Source: Boswellia sacra (lineage: Eukaryota; Streptophyta; Magnoliopsida; Sapindales; Burseraceae). From it: 64,000 nucleotides of DNA. The stretch's first letter is position 1; each line of letters starts with the position of its first letter. Both the position numbers and the translations under genes were made by a program. The notes under the pieces are model-generated. The model searched no databases. It was not told the origin of the DNA and was given only the letters and a program-made list of their open reading frames with translations. The stretch is taken from assembly GCA_013180625.2 (NCBI GenBank), contig SNVD02015926.1, positions 58,509 to 122,508 on the forward strand, read 5' to 3'. Below, one piece after another: positions 34,963 to 47,100 of the stretch.

Positions 34963-37510
34963 TCATACTGAGAATGCATTGTGTGGTTGTTTTCTAAGCA
35001 AGTCCTTGTATCTATCCGAAGCTTCATATAACAACTCCTTGTATCTATCCCAAGCTTCGTATAGCAACTCCATATCAAATTGCACAAAAGTGGTTATATC
35101 ATTCCGCATCTCCATAGTTTTGGTTGGAAGGAAGAACTTTGTTGGAAACTTTTTAGCCAATTCATCCCATGTAGTGATACTTAATGGTGGAAGTGACTTC
35201 AACCATATTTTTGTCTTGTCTCGTAGAGAGAATAGGAAGAGACGCAATCTAATAGCATCAATTGAACATTCCAATATGTTTTAAAGTGTCACATAATTCC
35301 AAAAAATTAACAATGTAGCACTATAGGAAAAATCACTTTTTGTAACAACATTTTTCATCGCAAAAAGTAGAAAATTTTTCAATATTTTTTTTAAATGAAA
35401 AAATTTTGTCGTACCGCGGTAACAGAACGGTGGTCATGAAAAATTTTCATGACAAAATTGGAATTCATCACAAAAGAATTTTTGGCGATGAAATTTTGTC
35501 ATCAAAAAAAGAACATTAGTGACAACATTCTCATTGCAAAAAAAGTTAGAAGAAAGATATATGGTTTAGCAACAACATATGACATCTTTTGCAACGAAAT
35601 ATCATTGGAAAATTGTTCTTTCTGCTACAATTTTGTTGTCGCTAAAAGTGATAGCAATATTTGGTTTATGATTTTTGCAACGAATGTTTGTCACATAAAA
35701 GAGAATCAATGACAACATTGTCACCGCAAAAGTGTTAAAAGAATGATATATAGGTCTTTAGCAACGACATATGCCATATTTCACAATGAAATATTGTTGC
35801 AAAATTGTTCTATCTGCTACCGTTTTTGTCAACGCTAAAAATAATAGCAATACATGGTTTATGGATTTTGTGATGAATATTCATAGCGATATGCACATTA
35901 TTGCTATGACCAATTCATTGTTGAAAATGGGTGGAGAACTATTATTGATATTTTGCAACAACATTTTGCCACGAAAGAGTTTATTAGTGACCAAGTTTCG
36001 CCACCAAAATATTTTATGGATATTATGATGACGTATTTTCATCGCAAAAGAATTTGTTCACCTATAAAAATTCTTCACAAAAAACCTTTATTAATATTTA
36101 GAAGTAGAATTTTATTATAAAAATGCACATTTAACACTTTGTTTCATTTCCGTGTAATAATTTCACAATCTCTTATTTATTTCAATTGACAAACATCATT
36201 TAATATCTAAATTTTGAAATAATATAAAAACTATTAAAATGTGACAACACTTCATGATTTATATCAACAATCTCAAAGTATTATGAAATGTATTACAAAA
36301 TAAGTTATTATAATCTAAATGACTCAACAAAAATTATGCAAATGAATCGTATATATGTAAAAAAGTATTAACATAAACTTCTATCTTGATGTCTAACGTG
36401 GTCGTCATGTTACAAGCTGGCTATTCCGACAACTAAATAAGAAAAATTTGAATTATTGTAACGAATTTGTGATGAAATTTCATCAGGAAAAGAAATATTC
36501 TATGATGAATTTATCATTGCTAAAGGTTTCCCTTGTTGCATTTTTTTTCCTTTTTATTTATTTTGTGATGAGATTTTGTGACAAAATTTCGTCGCTAAAA
36601 GTAATAGAAGAAATATTCTATGAAGAATTTGTTATCGCGAAAGGCTTCGCTTATTATATTTTCTTTCTATTTTGTGATGAGATTTTGCAACAAAATTTCG
36701 TGACTAAAAGAACTATTCTACAACTAATTAGTAATTGAGAGAGGCCTCCCTTATTATATTTTCTTTTCATTTTGTGATGAGATTTTGTCATAAAAAGAAA
36801 TCTAAGAAATATTCTGAGATGAATTTGTCATCGTGAAAGTTTTCCCCAATTGCATCAGCACTTGTTTTTTTTTGTGATGAGATTTTGCGATGAAATTTCA
36901 TCGCAAAACATAATGTGCTGCTACCAATTTCTCATCAGCCATCTACAAACTCACTTAGCTACAATTTTGTTTTTCATCTTAATAAGCTATATTTTTCCAT
37001 GAAATATCGTCGCAAATGACAGTTTAAAAATATTTTTTTGCTTTTTTTCCAATGAGATATTGCTATGAAATACAAATCTTGTTGCATAAAATAGCCTTTA
37101 GTGACGAATTTTATTTATTGCAAAAAATTTGGTTGCTAAAGATAGTTTATCCTATGGTGTGGGTATTTTGGTCATCATTTGGTGGGCCACTAAATTGCAA
37201 TCTTAAAGTCATCATTTGAAGAATAGTTGGCTTTATCTCAAAATTGTTAGCTTGAATGGTAGCCACCTAATGCTAGAAGTAGCTCCGGCGACCAAGGGAA
37301 CAACATATTCTTCTAAAGTCTTGTTCTCATTTTTATCTTGCATTGTTTCTTGCTCGTAAAAGTACTACTTCTCCTTGTTCAAACAATTAAGGTGTTCAAT
37401 TTCATGATCAAAAGATGCTAATTCCAAGTTTTGACTATGTCTCATTCAAAACTCATGGAACATGTAAAGGAAAGTAAAAACAAAATTAAAATTAACATAA
37501 AATAAAGAAA
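34963..37510 (-). pseudogene. gag: Gypsy-1 gag, interrupted by a CACTA element
   Basis: The N-terminal part is on the right of the CACTA insertion (about 37162-37510, with an [21 protein letters not shown] segment). The retrotransposon-gag domain is on the left (34963-35318), with NFLELCDTLKHIG, IRLRLFLFSLRDKTKIWLKS, LPPLSITTWDEL and LLYEAWDRYKELL. The YEAWDRYK/YEASDRYK block is duplicated in tandem. A stop separates HIGMFN from the rest. This is a typical Athila/Tat capsid region, no longer translatable. Confidence 0.8.
35319..37159. mobile_element. CACTA (En/Spm-like) non-autonomous element in Gypsy-1 gag
   Basis: The left end CACTATAGGAAAAA (35319) matches the inverted right end CACCATAGGATAAA (from 37159). 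Flanking triplets TAG and TGG match at 2 of 3. Subterminal repeats based on GCGATGAAATTTCATCGC and TTTGCGAC-type words fill both ends. Plus-strand frames here (35449-36738) are repeats of those words, not genes. 1.84 kb, no transposase. Confidence 0.78.
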
Positions 37511-37562
37511 ATCCCAATTAATCTAGAACTGGTTGGTATCAAAAGTAGTAGAAATTAAATTG

Positions 37563-37580
37563 TCCCTAACAACGATGTCA
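37563..37580 (-). other. Gypsy-1 primer binding site, decayed
   Basis: The minus strand reads TGACATCGTTGTTAGGGA just after the right LTR. The Athila-type primer site (tRNA-Asp, TGGCGCCGTTGCCGGGGA) differs at six positions, all G-to-A or C-to-T. Confidence 0.72.
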
Positions 37581-37586
37581 AAAACT

Positions 37587-38915
37587 TGTTGTGAAAAACT
37601 ATAAGTGCATAAAATCATAACAAGTAATATAGTGAATAAAGAGGATGTCAATCCCATGAGAACTATTATGAATGAACTATTGAAATTATTCTAGCTCTAA
37701 ATTATTTGGAAATTAAGTAAAGTGAAGGAATTTGAATCCAGAAAATAAAAACAACTAAAATTAAATTGATAAGAATAAATTGACTAAACACTTAAAAAGT
37801 TTGAAAATTCACCAAGAATGAAAATAATAAGGCATTCGATTTCACCTAACCAATCTAATCCCAAATCCCAAATTCTAATCATGCAATCAATCAACTATCA
37901 TTCTATTTGATGGCGAAATATTCTAACTTATCTAAGACCTTCTCTCGAGTAGAATTAGAATAAACCACAAATGAAAACCCACGATATATCTATGTGAATT
38001 TAAAAGTATATGAGCACATTAAGCTCGATAATATTTCATGAGAAAGTCACATAAACCACATTGGTAGATTCCTGTCTTTCATCCAATTCATGGCATATAT
38101 CAGAAGAAGCTAAATTACATGCATTATCTCTTGAGTCAACAAGCACTACAAATTAGTCAATTATTGGCCGGATAATTGAAAGCATTAAAGTAAATGATTC
38201 ATACTCAAAAGGAATCATAAAATTCATAATCACGAAAATGGAATTCGGAATTGTCATAGAAAGGCAACATTCTAGCCTCAGCAAGACATTTTGATTCATA
38301 ATAAATAAAAATAGGTCATCATATTTTTGGAATTCATAATAAAAAGTATTCAAAAATAAAAAATTAAGAAGTTCAAGAGAAAACTAATTGTAATTGAGAA
38401 TCTTAATTGTAGACGAGCTTCAATCTTGACTTACTTCTTCATGTTGTTGATTCCAGGTCTGATTCGTGTATGAAGAATGAGGGTTCACTTTGAAAAACTG
38501 AGAAAAAGATGATTCCCTTGCAAAAACCCTAAAAAACCCTTAAGTTGTTTACGTCGTAGAGCAATAACTTTGCTTTTATGACGCTATGGCTTTGCAGAGA
38601 AGTTCATGTTCTAGCACTGCCACTTCACAAATCTGGAGCAGTAGCTTCAAGTTTCTATTTCGAAATTTCTATGTTGAATAATAATGATGTTATGGCTTCA
38701 CAAAGTTAAGGTTGCAGCCCCAACAGCAATATCACCAAAATTAAGCTTTTCTTTCGAATATTTCCTCCAATTCTCTCAAATTTACCATAAGTTGAGTATT
38801 TTCCTTGACCCCTAAGAACAAATAAAAACAAATGTAAATATAATAGAAATAAATAAAAACAAACAAAATACCAAGCTAAGTATACTCAATTAACTAATAT
38901 AAAATTAGCCCATCA
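37587..38915 (-). repeat. Gypsy-1 right LTR (5' LTR of the antisense element)
   Basis: 1,329 bp, aligned to 25810-27110. Followed by the second GGTAT and by continuing Copia-B gag. Confidence 0.87.
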
Positions 38916-39854
38916 GGTATTAATGCTATTTTCTATACTACTGATGTTAACCAATTTGGTCTCATAGCTACTTGGACTAATGCAAAATAAGATTGGGACA
39001 CTTTAGAGGTAAGGGATGAAGATATGGCTTTCATAAAATAACATCAAGATACAAAAATTTGACTGAGTAATGATGAATTTGTTGACGATTTTTGTGCCAA
39101 AATTCATGAAATAACTAATGCTTTTTCTTACTTGGAAAGAGGTATCCTAATGCTAAAGTTGTTGGAAATATTCTTAGATCTTTACCAAAAAAACTTCAGG
39201 CTAAAGTTATAGCAATAAAGGAAAGCAAGGACATTGATCAATTAAGAACTAACGAGTTGATTAGAGCTCTTCAAACCTTTGAGATAAATTAGGAAATCAA
39301 AGGAAAACAGAAGAGCACTGCATTTTCTGCAACATCTAAAAACTCAGATGATGAAGAAGAGCAACAAGATGGATCATGTGAGAAGTAGATTACACTTTTG
39401 ACTAGGAATTATGTTAACTTCTGGAAGAAAATTTTTCAAAAGAAAAATCAAGGAAAGTTTCGAAAGTAAGGAGTACTTTAAAAAGTTTGTTAAAAAACCT
39501 AACAAGAAGAATCAAATTCAATGCTGTGAGTGTTTTGGATTTGGTCATATTCAATCAAAATGTTCAAATCTCAAGAAGAAGAGTAAGATCATGCAAGCAA
39601 CATTTTGTATTCGTTGGCTTAATTCTAGATAAAGGAAAAGCTTTCATGAAGGATATTGAAATAAAACACAGCTCTTTAAATGAAGAACTTCATGAAACTT
39701 ACCAGGAACTCTATGATGAATGATAGCAATAGGTAAGGAAAAAAAAATCTTTTGAGTAAAATATTTAAATTCTTTAATGTGAAAAGAATTTTAGCTGAAC
39801 TTGAAAAAGCTTAAGAGGTGTATCAATCAGCTTAAGGTTTGCTCGGCAAAGCTC

Positions 39855-41589
39855 ATATGAGCAGGACTTTCATCTAACTCTAAGTGATCTGCGATCATGA
39901 CACTATGTCAAAGCCTCTTTTGAGAGTCAAGGGAACACAAACAAGCTACGAAGGCAAGTTTTGAGAGCAAGATAGAGTTGGACCAATTTCTATTGTGACA
40001 CTGAATTGGGGCAATCTGGTCCCTTGCTTTAGGTACTAAACTACCCTCATCCCTTCAGAGATAGGTTCAAAAAGTTAGTACAAGCCTCTAGCCTACCCTA
40101 GAAAGATATCTGCCTCCACTAGGGTATACTAAATTAGAATGCTTTGAATTATTTCTGTGGTCTACGTAATGTTGGTTCATCTCAATCATGCACTTTTTAC
40201 CTTTTATCTTGTCTAATTATATGAGGTGAACAACACAAAATAGTTATATTCATACAAAAAAGGAGGGGAGGAGAACAGAGTTACAATCTTTGGCAAACAT
40301 GGGGAAATGGTGATGGTTACAACATTTCTTTAAAGTGCATAAAATAAAGGGAATAAATAAACAACTTCCAGCAAGTAACAATCATGAAAATAATGACACA
40401 GGCAATATTTAACAAATAACCAAAGGCATAAAGCAAATGAATAAAAATAATAAAAAAGCATTAAACGAAATTCATGGCAAACAAATTAAAGCATGTAAGT
40501 AAGACAATACAAACTGTCATGACAATGGATAAATGATACATTAGCAAGTAATAAGATTACATGAGAGAAAAGTAGAAGAGAAGAGCACATGCATCATTCA
40601 TAAAAAGAAGAAAACCCAAAAGAATCGAAGCATAATATGGCAATTGAAAACACGTGCATAACAGGTCTATTTAAAAAGCATGCAACATGGATAGAGGCAT
40701 AAAAGCACAAACTCATGGCATAAACATAAAGAAGCATATAATAAAAGATGTCTAAACAAGAAGCATAAAACATGCATTGACAATGAAACCATAAACATAA
40801 AAGCATGCTAGGATAAAACAAATATAAAGACAAAGAACAAAAAAAAAAAAAGAAAACAAAATAATAATAAAAGAAAGGTAGGAAAAAGATATAGAGATAA
40901 ACATTCATAATTAAAGCCAACAAATAAGAAGAAGAGGGAAAGAAGAAGAACAAGTCATGCATAACATAAAATACAATTAAAGATATTAAACAAAAACATA
41001 TTGTAAACATGTATAAGAGGGGAAAAAGAAGAAAACATGCATAACATAAAATAATGCATAGATGTAAAACATAATTAGAATGCACATAGATCATAAACAA
41101 AGACAATAAATAAAAAGAAAGGGGCGGAAGAAGAAGGCATGTACAAAATTAAAAGCATTAAAAAATGATGAGAATAAAGGGCAAGAAATAAAAGAGACAT
41201 AAATAAAACTAACATAAACTAAAAACATGCATATCATAAATAATAATAAACTAAAAAACATGCATAAAAAAAGATAAAAACATGGCATAAAACAAACAAA
41301 AAATAAAAATAAGAATAGTATAAAAGACAAAAAAAGATAAAAAAAAAGGTTATTCTTAATTGGTTTTGCCATGCCTAAGGCATTATGGAGGCACACACCC
41401 CCTTATCAAACCCTAAAGGAATAGAGGGAGAAAATTATTAAATTGCCCTCAGGACATACCTTTTCTACGATTTGAGAAAAGAAAATGCCTGAACTTCAAG
41501 AAGATTTAGATTGGAAAATGCTCAAAAGAATGCTTTCAATCGTGCTTTGGGATCTAATTGGGATATCTTAGGAAGGGTGCCTAGGACAC

Positions 41590-41623
<34 letters not shown>

Positions 41624-42165
41624 CTCTTAGGGTGAAAAATAGGCATTTAAACAATGTGGGATTCGGATCAACAACCGTTTAGTTGGGCACACCACTGACT
41701 AGCTATGTTTGCTGCCTATAGCCAAGAGCTGTTAAAAAATTATGCAAAAGCTTAGGTTCAAACAGTCGAACACTTGTTGAACCTAGGATTGGCTGTGGTG
41801 GACAGCCGACTAGCTCTTTAGATGAGCAGACATCTATCCCTAAGTATTTCTTAGTTATTTTTTCCTTCAGGGATGCGATCCCCCTTCCAACCACCACACG
41901 ACCTTACCGCGAAGGTCGATCTGTGTATGTGTGTTAGCAGAGCACATTGATGTGTAAGGCATTAATATAACTCCCAAATTTATATTTGTGTGCCTATCCT
42001 TACAAGTGTCATGTCTGTCCCACATAACATTCGTACCTATTTGGCCTTTATGACCATTTTTACCCTCTCTTTTTCTTAGGGTTTGCTTAGATATTTTCTT
42101 TGCTCCACGTCTTAAGTTATCATCATCGGTCATAAAAACGATAAGTAAAATTGTAGTGCTTACAA
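39855..42165. repeat. Dispersed repeat, copy 2, inserted in Copia-B gag
   Basis: The head at about 39940-40140 matches copy 1 (AGCTACGAAGGCAAGTTTTG, AGAGTTGGACCA, CATCCCTTCAGAGATAGG, GCCTCCACTAGGGTATACTA). A long A-rich middle (40400-41350) repeats AAACATGCATAACATAAA. A (TA) run lies at about 41593-41621. The gag reads on from about 42166, so this is a 2.3 kb insertion. The long minus-strand frames in the A-rich part encode only low-complexity hydrophobic sequence and are not accepted as genes. Confidence 0.6.
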
Positions 42166-42511
42166 CTTGATTAAGTACTGAGTCTTGGTAGGGACAACTC
42201 TAAAAACAACTGATTTGGGATATAAAGAAAAAGATTCTTGCTTTATCATAAAAAATAGTATTTCCTAAAGCTTTAAATTTTGGTAACTCATCTGATTCTT
42301 GCTCTAATAATATAGGTGATTTTGTTTCAGCAGTAAGCTCTTTTTAATTCAAGTCTTGAAAAGGTAAAAGATTGTTCTAACTTGTTATTTTGTAGTGTTA
42401 AAGGTCATATAAGGCCATGGTAGTTTAAATTGTTGAATCTTGTAAATAAAAATGTAAAAACTGTTTAAAGAGTCATAAGATTACAATAGATTTGAGTTAA
42501 GAAAATTATAC

Positions 42512-43268
42512 CACTAGAAAAATCTTAACACTTGTATGGTTTTCCTCCATAAGTATGGAGTGGGTTTCACCTCCAAAAGTATGACTGTGACAAATATTCT
42601 TTATTTGTGGGTTAGTCAAACCCACAAATGTGTAACTATAACATAGTTGTCACAACTAAAGCCACAAGTATGTATCCATTAGGACTTTGGATTTGAAGGT
42701 ATACTTGTCAATTATTAGCCCACGAATACATTATTTAAAAATTATAAAAAATACATGACGGTTTTCAAGCTGCCAAGTATGGCTTTAGCCAAATAAAAAA
42801 AATTAATAAGATTTTTTTTAATATTAAATAGATCATATATTTATGAAAATATATTATTTAAATAATAAAATAAATTTTAACTAAGAAAAGAAGTATGCTT
42901 AAGAAAATGTGTATGATCAACATATGAAAAAAAATAGTAACATACAATAACATTTTCCAAAATATTAAGGGACTAAAGTGACCAATTAGAGTAGATGAAA
43001 TGAATAGAAACACACAAAAATCCACCATTAGAAGCATCACGAAAGTGACCAATGTTTACAATCCAGACCAATACACAAATCCCTACAATAACTTGGAAAC
43101 ATAGTATAATGTTCATAAATGCAACATAGCTAGCTAAGTAAAAAATGACCAACTTATTACCTAGTTGATCCTGTCCATTACTTACAATTAACTAAGCTAG
43201 CTTTTCATGGTACATGACTTCATATAGTGGAAGAAATCACATTTTTTTCTTTCTAGATAAAACCATAG
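42512..43268. mobile_element. CACTA-like element, left part
   Basis: CACTAGAAAAATCTTAACAC at 42512 is a CACTA-type terminus. It is followed by subterminal words (GTATGG, GGGTTT, CACAAGTATG and their complements) to about 42730, then AT-rich non-coding DNA. I found no matching right end. It may lie beyond 52021, because Copia-C inserted in this stretch, or be lost. Confidence 0.5.
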
Positions 43269-44160
43269 TGTTAGCCCTAAGGTTACATGATAATTTTGAT
43301 GATAACAATACATATTGATTCATTGAGGTATTACTAATATGTTTATTTATGTGTAAGAATAAGATCAATGAAATACTTGTAAAATCAAGAAGAGGCTTAT
43401 TAAAATGAAGTGAAAATGAAGTGTTGAAGCTAAGGAGAAGACTATATGTTAAAGGCACCAAAGTTTAAGAAGAAGGTTTGATTCAAGGAATGTGACACAT
43501 GAGCAATGTTCAATCAATTGGTCATATATTTCTTTATAAATGTCCAAATGATGTGATTCTTGAGCCTTTAGAAAGCTTACTCAACTAATAAAATTTTATA
43601 TTTTTAAAGAAATTCAAAATTCAGTGAAAGGTTGTCCAAATCGTCATGCAAATTAAAGGACAAACAGAATCAGCTAACATGAGCACCGAATGCTATTTTG
43701 GATATATCTTGAGCTAGGATATCCAAATGACTTGATTCTTAAGGCGTTGGAAAAACGATTTAATGCAACACATTTCATATTTTTTTAAGAAATTCAAATT
43801 TCTAATGGAATGCCGACTTAATCATCATGCAACTTAGTGGACTGACACAAGGAAGAAAAATCAACTAACATGAGCACCGAATGGTCTTTTGTCCATCTCT
43901 TGAGATAGAGAAATCCAAATGACTTGATTCGTAATGTGTTGGAAAACTTTTTCAAATATTCATATCTTTTATGTTTTGAAGAAATTCAAATTTCAAATGA
44001 AAGGCTGACATAATCATCATGCAATTCGGTGGACTGACACAAGGAAGAAAAATCAACTAACACAAGCACCGAATGGTCTTTTGTCCATATGTTGAGATAG
44101 AGATATCCAAATGACTTGGTTCTTAATGTGTTGGAAAGCTTATTCAAATATGCAAATCTT
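43269..44160 (+). repeat. Copia-C truncated 5' LTR
   Basis: Aligns with the first ~0.9 kb of 50364-52021. Within it a ~100-150 bp module (GATATCCAAATGACTTGATTC ... CAAATTTCAAATGAAAGGC ... ACTGACACAAGGAAGAAAAATC) recurs imperfectly about three times, as it does in all LTRs of this family. Confidence 0.85.
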
Positions 44161-47100
44161 TATTGGTAATAGATGTGTGATTAAAGATGTTAGTAACAAT
44201 AAGACATTATTTATTGGTAATGGATGTGGTAATATTTATACAATTGATATTGAGGTTAATGATCATATAGAAAAGTGTTTCATTGCTAATCATGATGCTT
44301 GGTTATGGCATAGAAGATTAGGTCATGCTAGCATGGACATAATTTGAAAAATTTCTAAAAATGATTTAGATGATAGTCTTCGAAGAATAAAATTTGAAAA
44401 TGATAAGATTTGTGATGCTTGTCAATTTGGAAAACACTACAACAAAACCGGCCTTTTATGTCGGCCAAAAAATGACATATATTACTAAATATGTCGATTT
44501 TAGCACGACATAAAGTGACCTGTCATATATTCCTATACGTGTCACTTGATCAAACCGACACAAAATATTATGCAAAACGAAATTAAATGCTATAAGACTA
44601 GTGGTATTAATTAATTTCATGATAATAACGATAATGCCAACAAAGTGGGACCCATTATATATGATAACAATTATCCTGCCATATAGTCTAGGACTACGTA
44701 GCTACCAATTTCATGCCTTGCACACTTATCATTATGATAATTGTTAATAAAATAATATATAGTCAAAGTAGAACTATATATTTACTCAATTTTATGGTAA
44801 TAGTAAAATCATGATCATTAAATAATTAAATCAATTACCTTTGTATCCAAAAAAGTTATGTCTTGGCCGCTTAGTTTCTCCAACACCTTTCGTTGTAATA
44901 AGTCAACTACAGGTTAAAAAAAAAAAGTTATCAAGAATAAAAAGTAATGCCAAGTAATGGACACCATAACACCTTGCCAAAAAAAAAAACCATTTTCCTG
45001 AGAAGAGCGTTATTGTTTATATAAGTAACAATTCATAGCACTGCATTTTTGGTCCAATGCAGAGAGAAAGGGAAAGTGATGCATAGGAAGTAAGAGACAG
45101 GGGCCACAGCCAACACAATGTAAATGTTCTTTTGATGAATGATACACTTATTATGGATAGTGAGTAATATGGAACAAGAAAAGATTATAGTAATGTTTCC
45201 AATTTCTTGATCTTCAAAAAATGGAAACAATTTATTAACCAAACGACTTTAATATAACATATTATTTTCACTAGCACATTGATATAACAGAGTCCAGTCT
45301 TTTTATCATACATGGCAGTCCCAATTGGGTTTCTCTCTAGAAGGATCAAATGTATTTGTATTTGATTTGCATTTACAGTCTATTAACAAGACAAGGTGGC
45401 GATGAATTTTAACTCTTTTGTTTAACTTGACATAAAGAAAACTCCACCCAAAAAAACAAATTTGAGTGCATAAAAATATATAGATATATCATTTTTGATT
45501 AAATGCAACAATAGATTGTAAGTTGAAATGTACTTTAATAACAAAAACAAAAGAACAGAGCACTAAAACCACTCATATATTTACACAAAAATGAAAACAA
45601 GTAAGGAAAAAAATAAACTTCAGGTTTTGTTGCACACTCTACTCATTTAGATTTTGAGTATAAAGGCTCAGACGAATGGTCAGGAATGTAACTTCAAAGT
45701 TCCTTTCATATTTATTTGTGGCCAAATTAAAACCTTGATGCATAGTTTTCTAGTTTGTGTTCTTTGGCATTCCTTCTTAGCTCATGTTAATCTGAAGCTC
45801 ATTTATTTATAAATTTACTGGAATTACAACAGATAAGTTTTACACAAAATTATCTTTGATGTTGAACCAAGCACTGTTTAGTACATCATTAACTTCTCAG
45901 TAGCATTGAATCTATTAATACAAATGAACATCTCAAGGGTTCATAACATCAATAATGAAAAAGATAAAACAATGCAATGAAATTAAAAGTTCCTACAGTT
46001 TCAATTCTGGTGAAACTAAAATAACATTGCAAGCAGTTGTAGTTCTAGTTAATCTATAATAAACACAATCAGTTTCAGTTCTGATCAAACTAAAACAACA
46101 ACAATGCACACAAATCCAGATCTAGTCCCTATGAAAAAAAAAATGCAAGGTATAAAATTATAGAAGGAGACGATTATACCTTAATCATATGATAGCATAG
46201 CACCAAACAACTTTTTATGTGATGGAATTCTAGAAAAAAAGGCTTCTTTTTCCCACTAAACCTGGCAAAATAATAACAACAAAAATGAAATACAAGCTAT
46301 CCTGAATTCTTGTTATAAGAAAGCCCTTTAGAAATTAAAGTAAGTTAACAAAACAGGTCGCTAAGAAACCAATGTATTAACAGAACAGGTCGCATGCAGC
46401 ATCAGTAAAGACAAAAGGACGTAAGAGAGGGAAATTGTATACAGCTTTAGAACCTCAGTCATATGCAGTTTAAGAATAATAAGACCAGACAAAAGGGGGA
46501 AATTAAGAAGGATGAGACAAGACAAAAGGGGGAAATTGAGAAGTGGGAAGACAGAATCGAGAGGAAAATTAATGGAAAGGGAAATTGAAGTTAGAGAGGT
46601 GATGAAGAGGCTTTTGATACACAAAGAGAGGTAGATGATGAAAAGTGGATGAAGTTAGAGATAGAGGCGATGGAACTCAAAAGTCAAAAAGAGTATGCCA
46701 ACAGCCTTTTTTACTCTCTTACTTTGAACTCAAAAGGTAGATTAACCTAGTAGCCAGAATAAATAAAATAATAAGAAACCATGAATTCCTCCACTTGTAG
46801 AATACTTAATTAAATCCACCACAACCCGTAAGGCAAATTCATTTGCTGATTATCATAATTATAAACTTAATTTTACTTCTTGCATTGTTGCAAACATGCA
46901 GCATAATCAGACTAGAGAATAATAGAGATAGCAATTTTCCATTCAATTCGAATAATTATAAAATTAATTGTTTGTCTAGTCTGTGACTTCAACAACTGCC
47001 AATCTTTGAAATAACCCCTTCTTCTACTATTCAGCATGGGACATTGAAGGCAAAGAGAAAGAGTAGCAGATGAAGAAGTAGATAGGAAAGGAAAATCGTA

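Larger units (their letters stand above)
25810..38915 (-). mobile_element. Gypsy-1, Athila/Tat-like Ty3/gypsy element, non-autonomous
   Basis: LTRs at 25810-27110 (1,301 bp) and 37587-38915 (1,329 bp) begin TGTTG and end ATCA. GGTAT is perfectly duplicated at 25805-25809 and 38916-38920, and the Copia-B gag reads on across the site. Antisense orientation is shown by the polypurine tract (reverse complement TGGGGGTATT) beside the left LTR and the primer site beside the right LTR. Gag, protease and the integrase C-terminus are recognisable on the minus strand. RT, RNase H and the integrase core are absent between about 33600 and 33070. It contains a MULE (28358-31909) and a CACTA element (35319-37159). 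Confidence 0.88.
25535..42490 (+). pseudogene. gag: Copia-B gag, split by two insertions
   Basis: Three collinear gag pieces are visible. Piece one (25535-25809) has DGPNYLYWKACMRVFIK and a stop at 25687-25689. Piece two (38916-39853) resumes at the same codon (GINAIF), has several stops, and holds an intact CX2CX4HX4C knuckle (CCECFGFGHIQSKC, near 39520-39562) followed by the coiled-coil part. Piece three (about 42166-42490) resumes at LGRDNS and includes a second, degraded knuckle ending GHIRPW. The interruptions are the gypsy element (25810-38915) and a dispersed repeat (39855-42165). Nothing of pol follows before the CACTA-like end at 42512. Its layout parallels the Copia-A gag. Confidence 0.8.

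Noticed and set aside
35449..36738. Several plus-strand frames of 85-96 codons
   Set aside because: They fall within the CACTA element and repeat its subterminal words. They have no protein family features.
40594..41396. Two long minus-strand frames encoding very hydrophobic, membrane-like peptides
   Set aside because: They are the complement of an A-rich low-complexity stretch (AAACATGCATAACATAAA-type repeats) inside a dispersed repeat. The composition alone gives Phe, Leu and Tyr codons.
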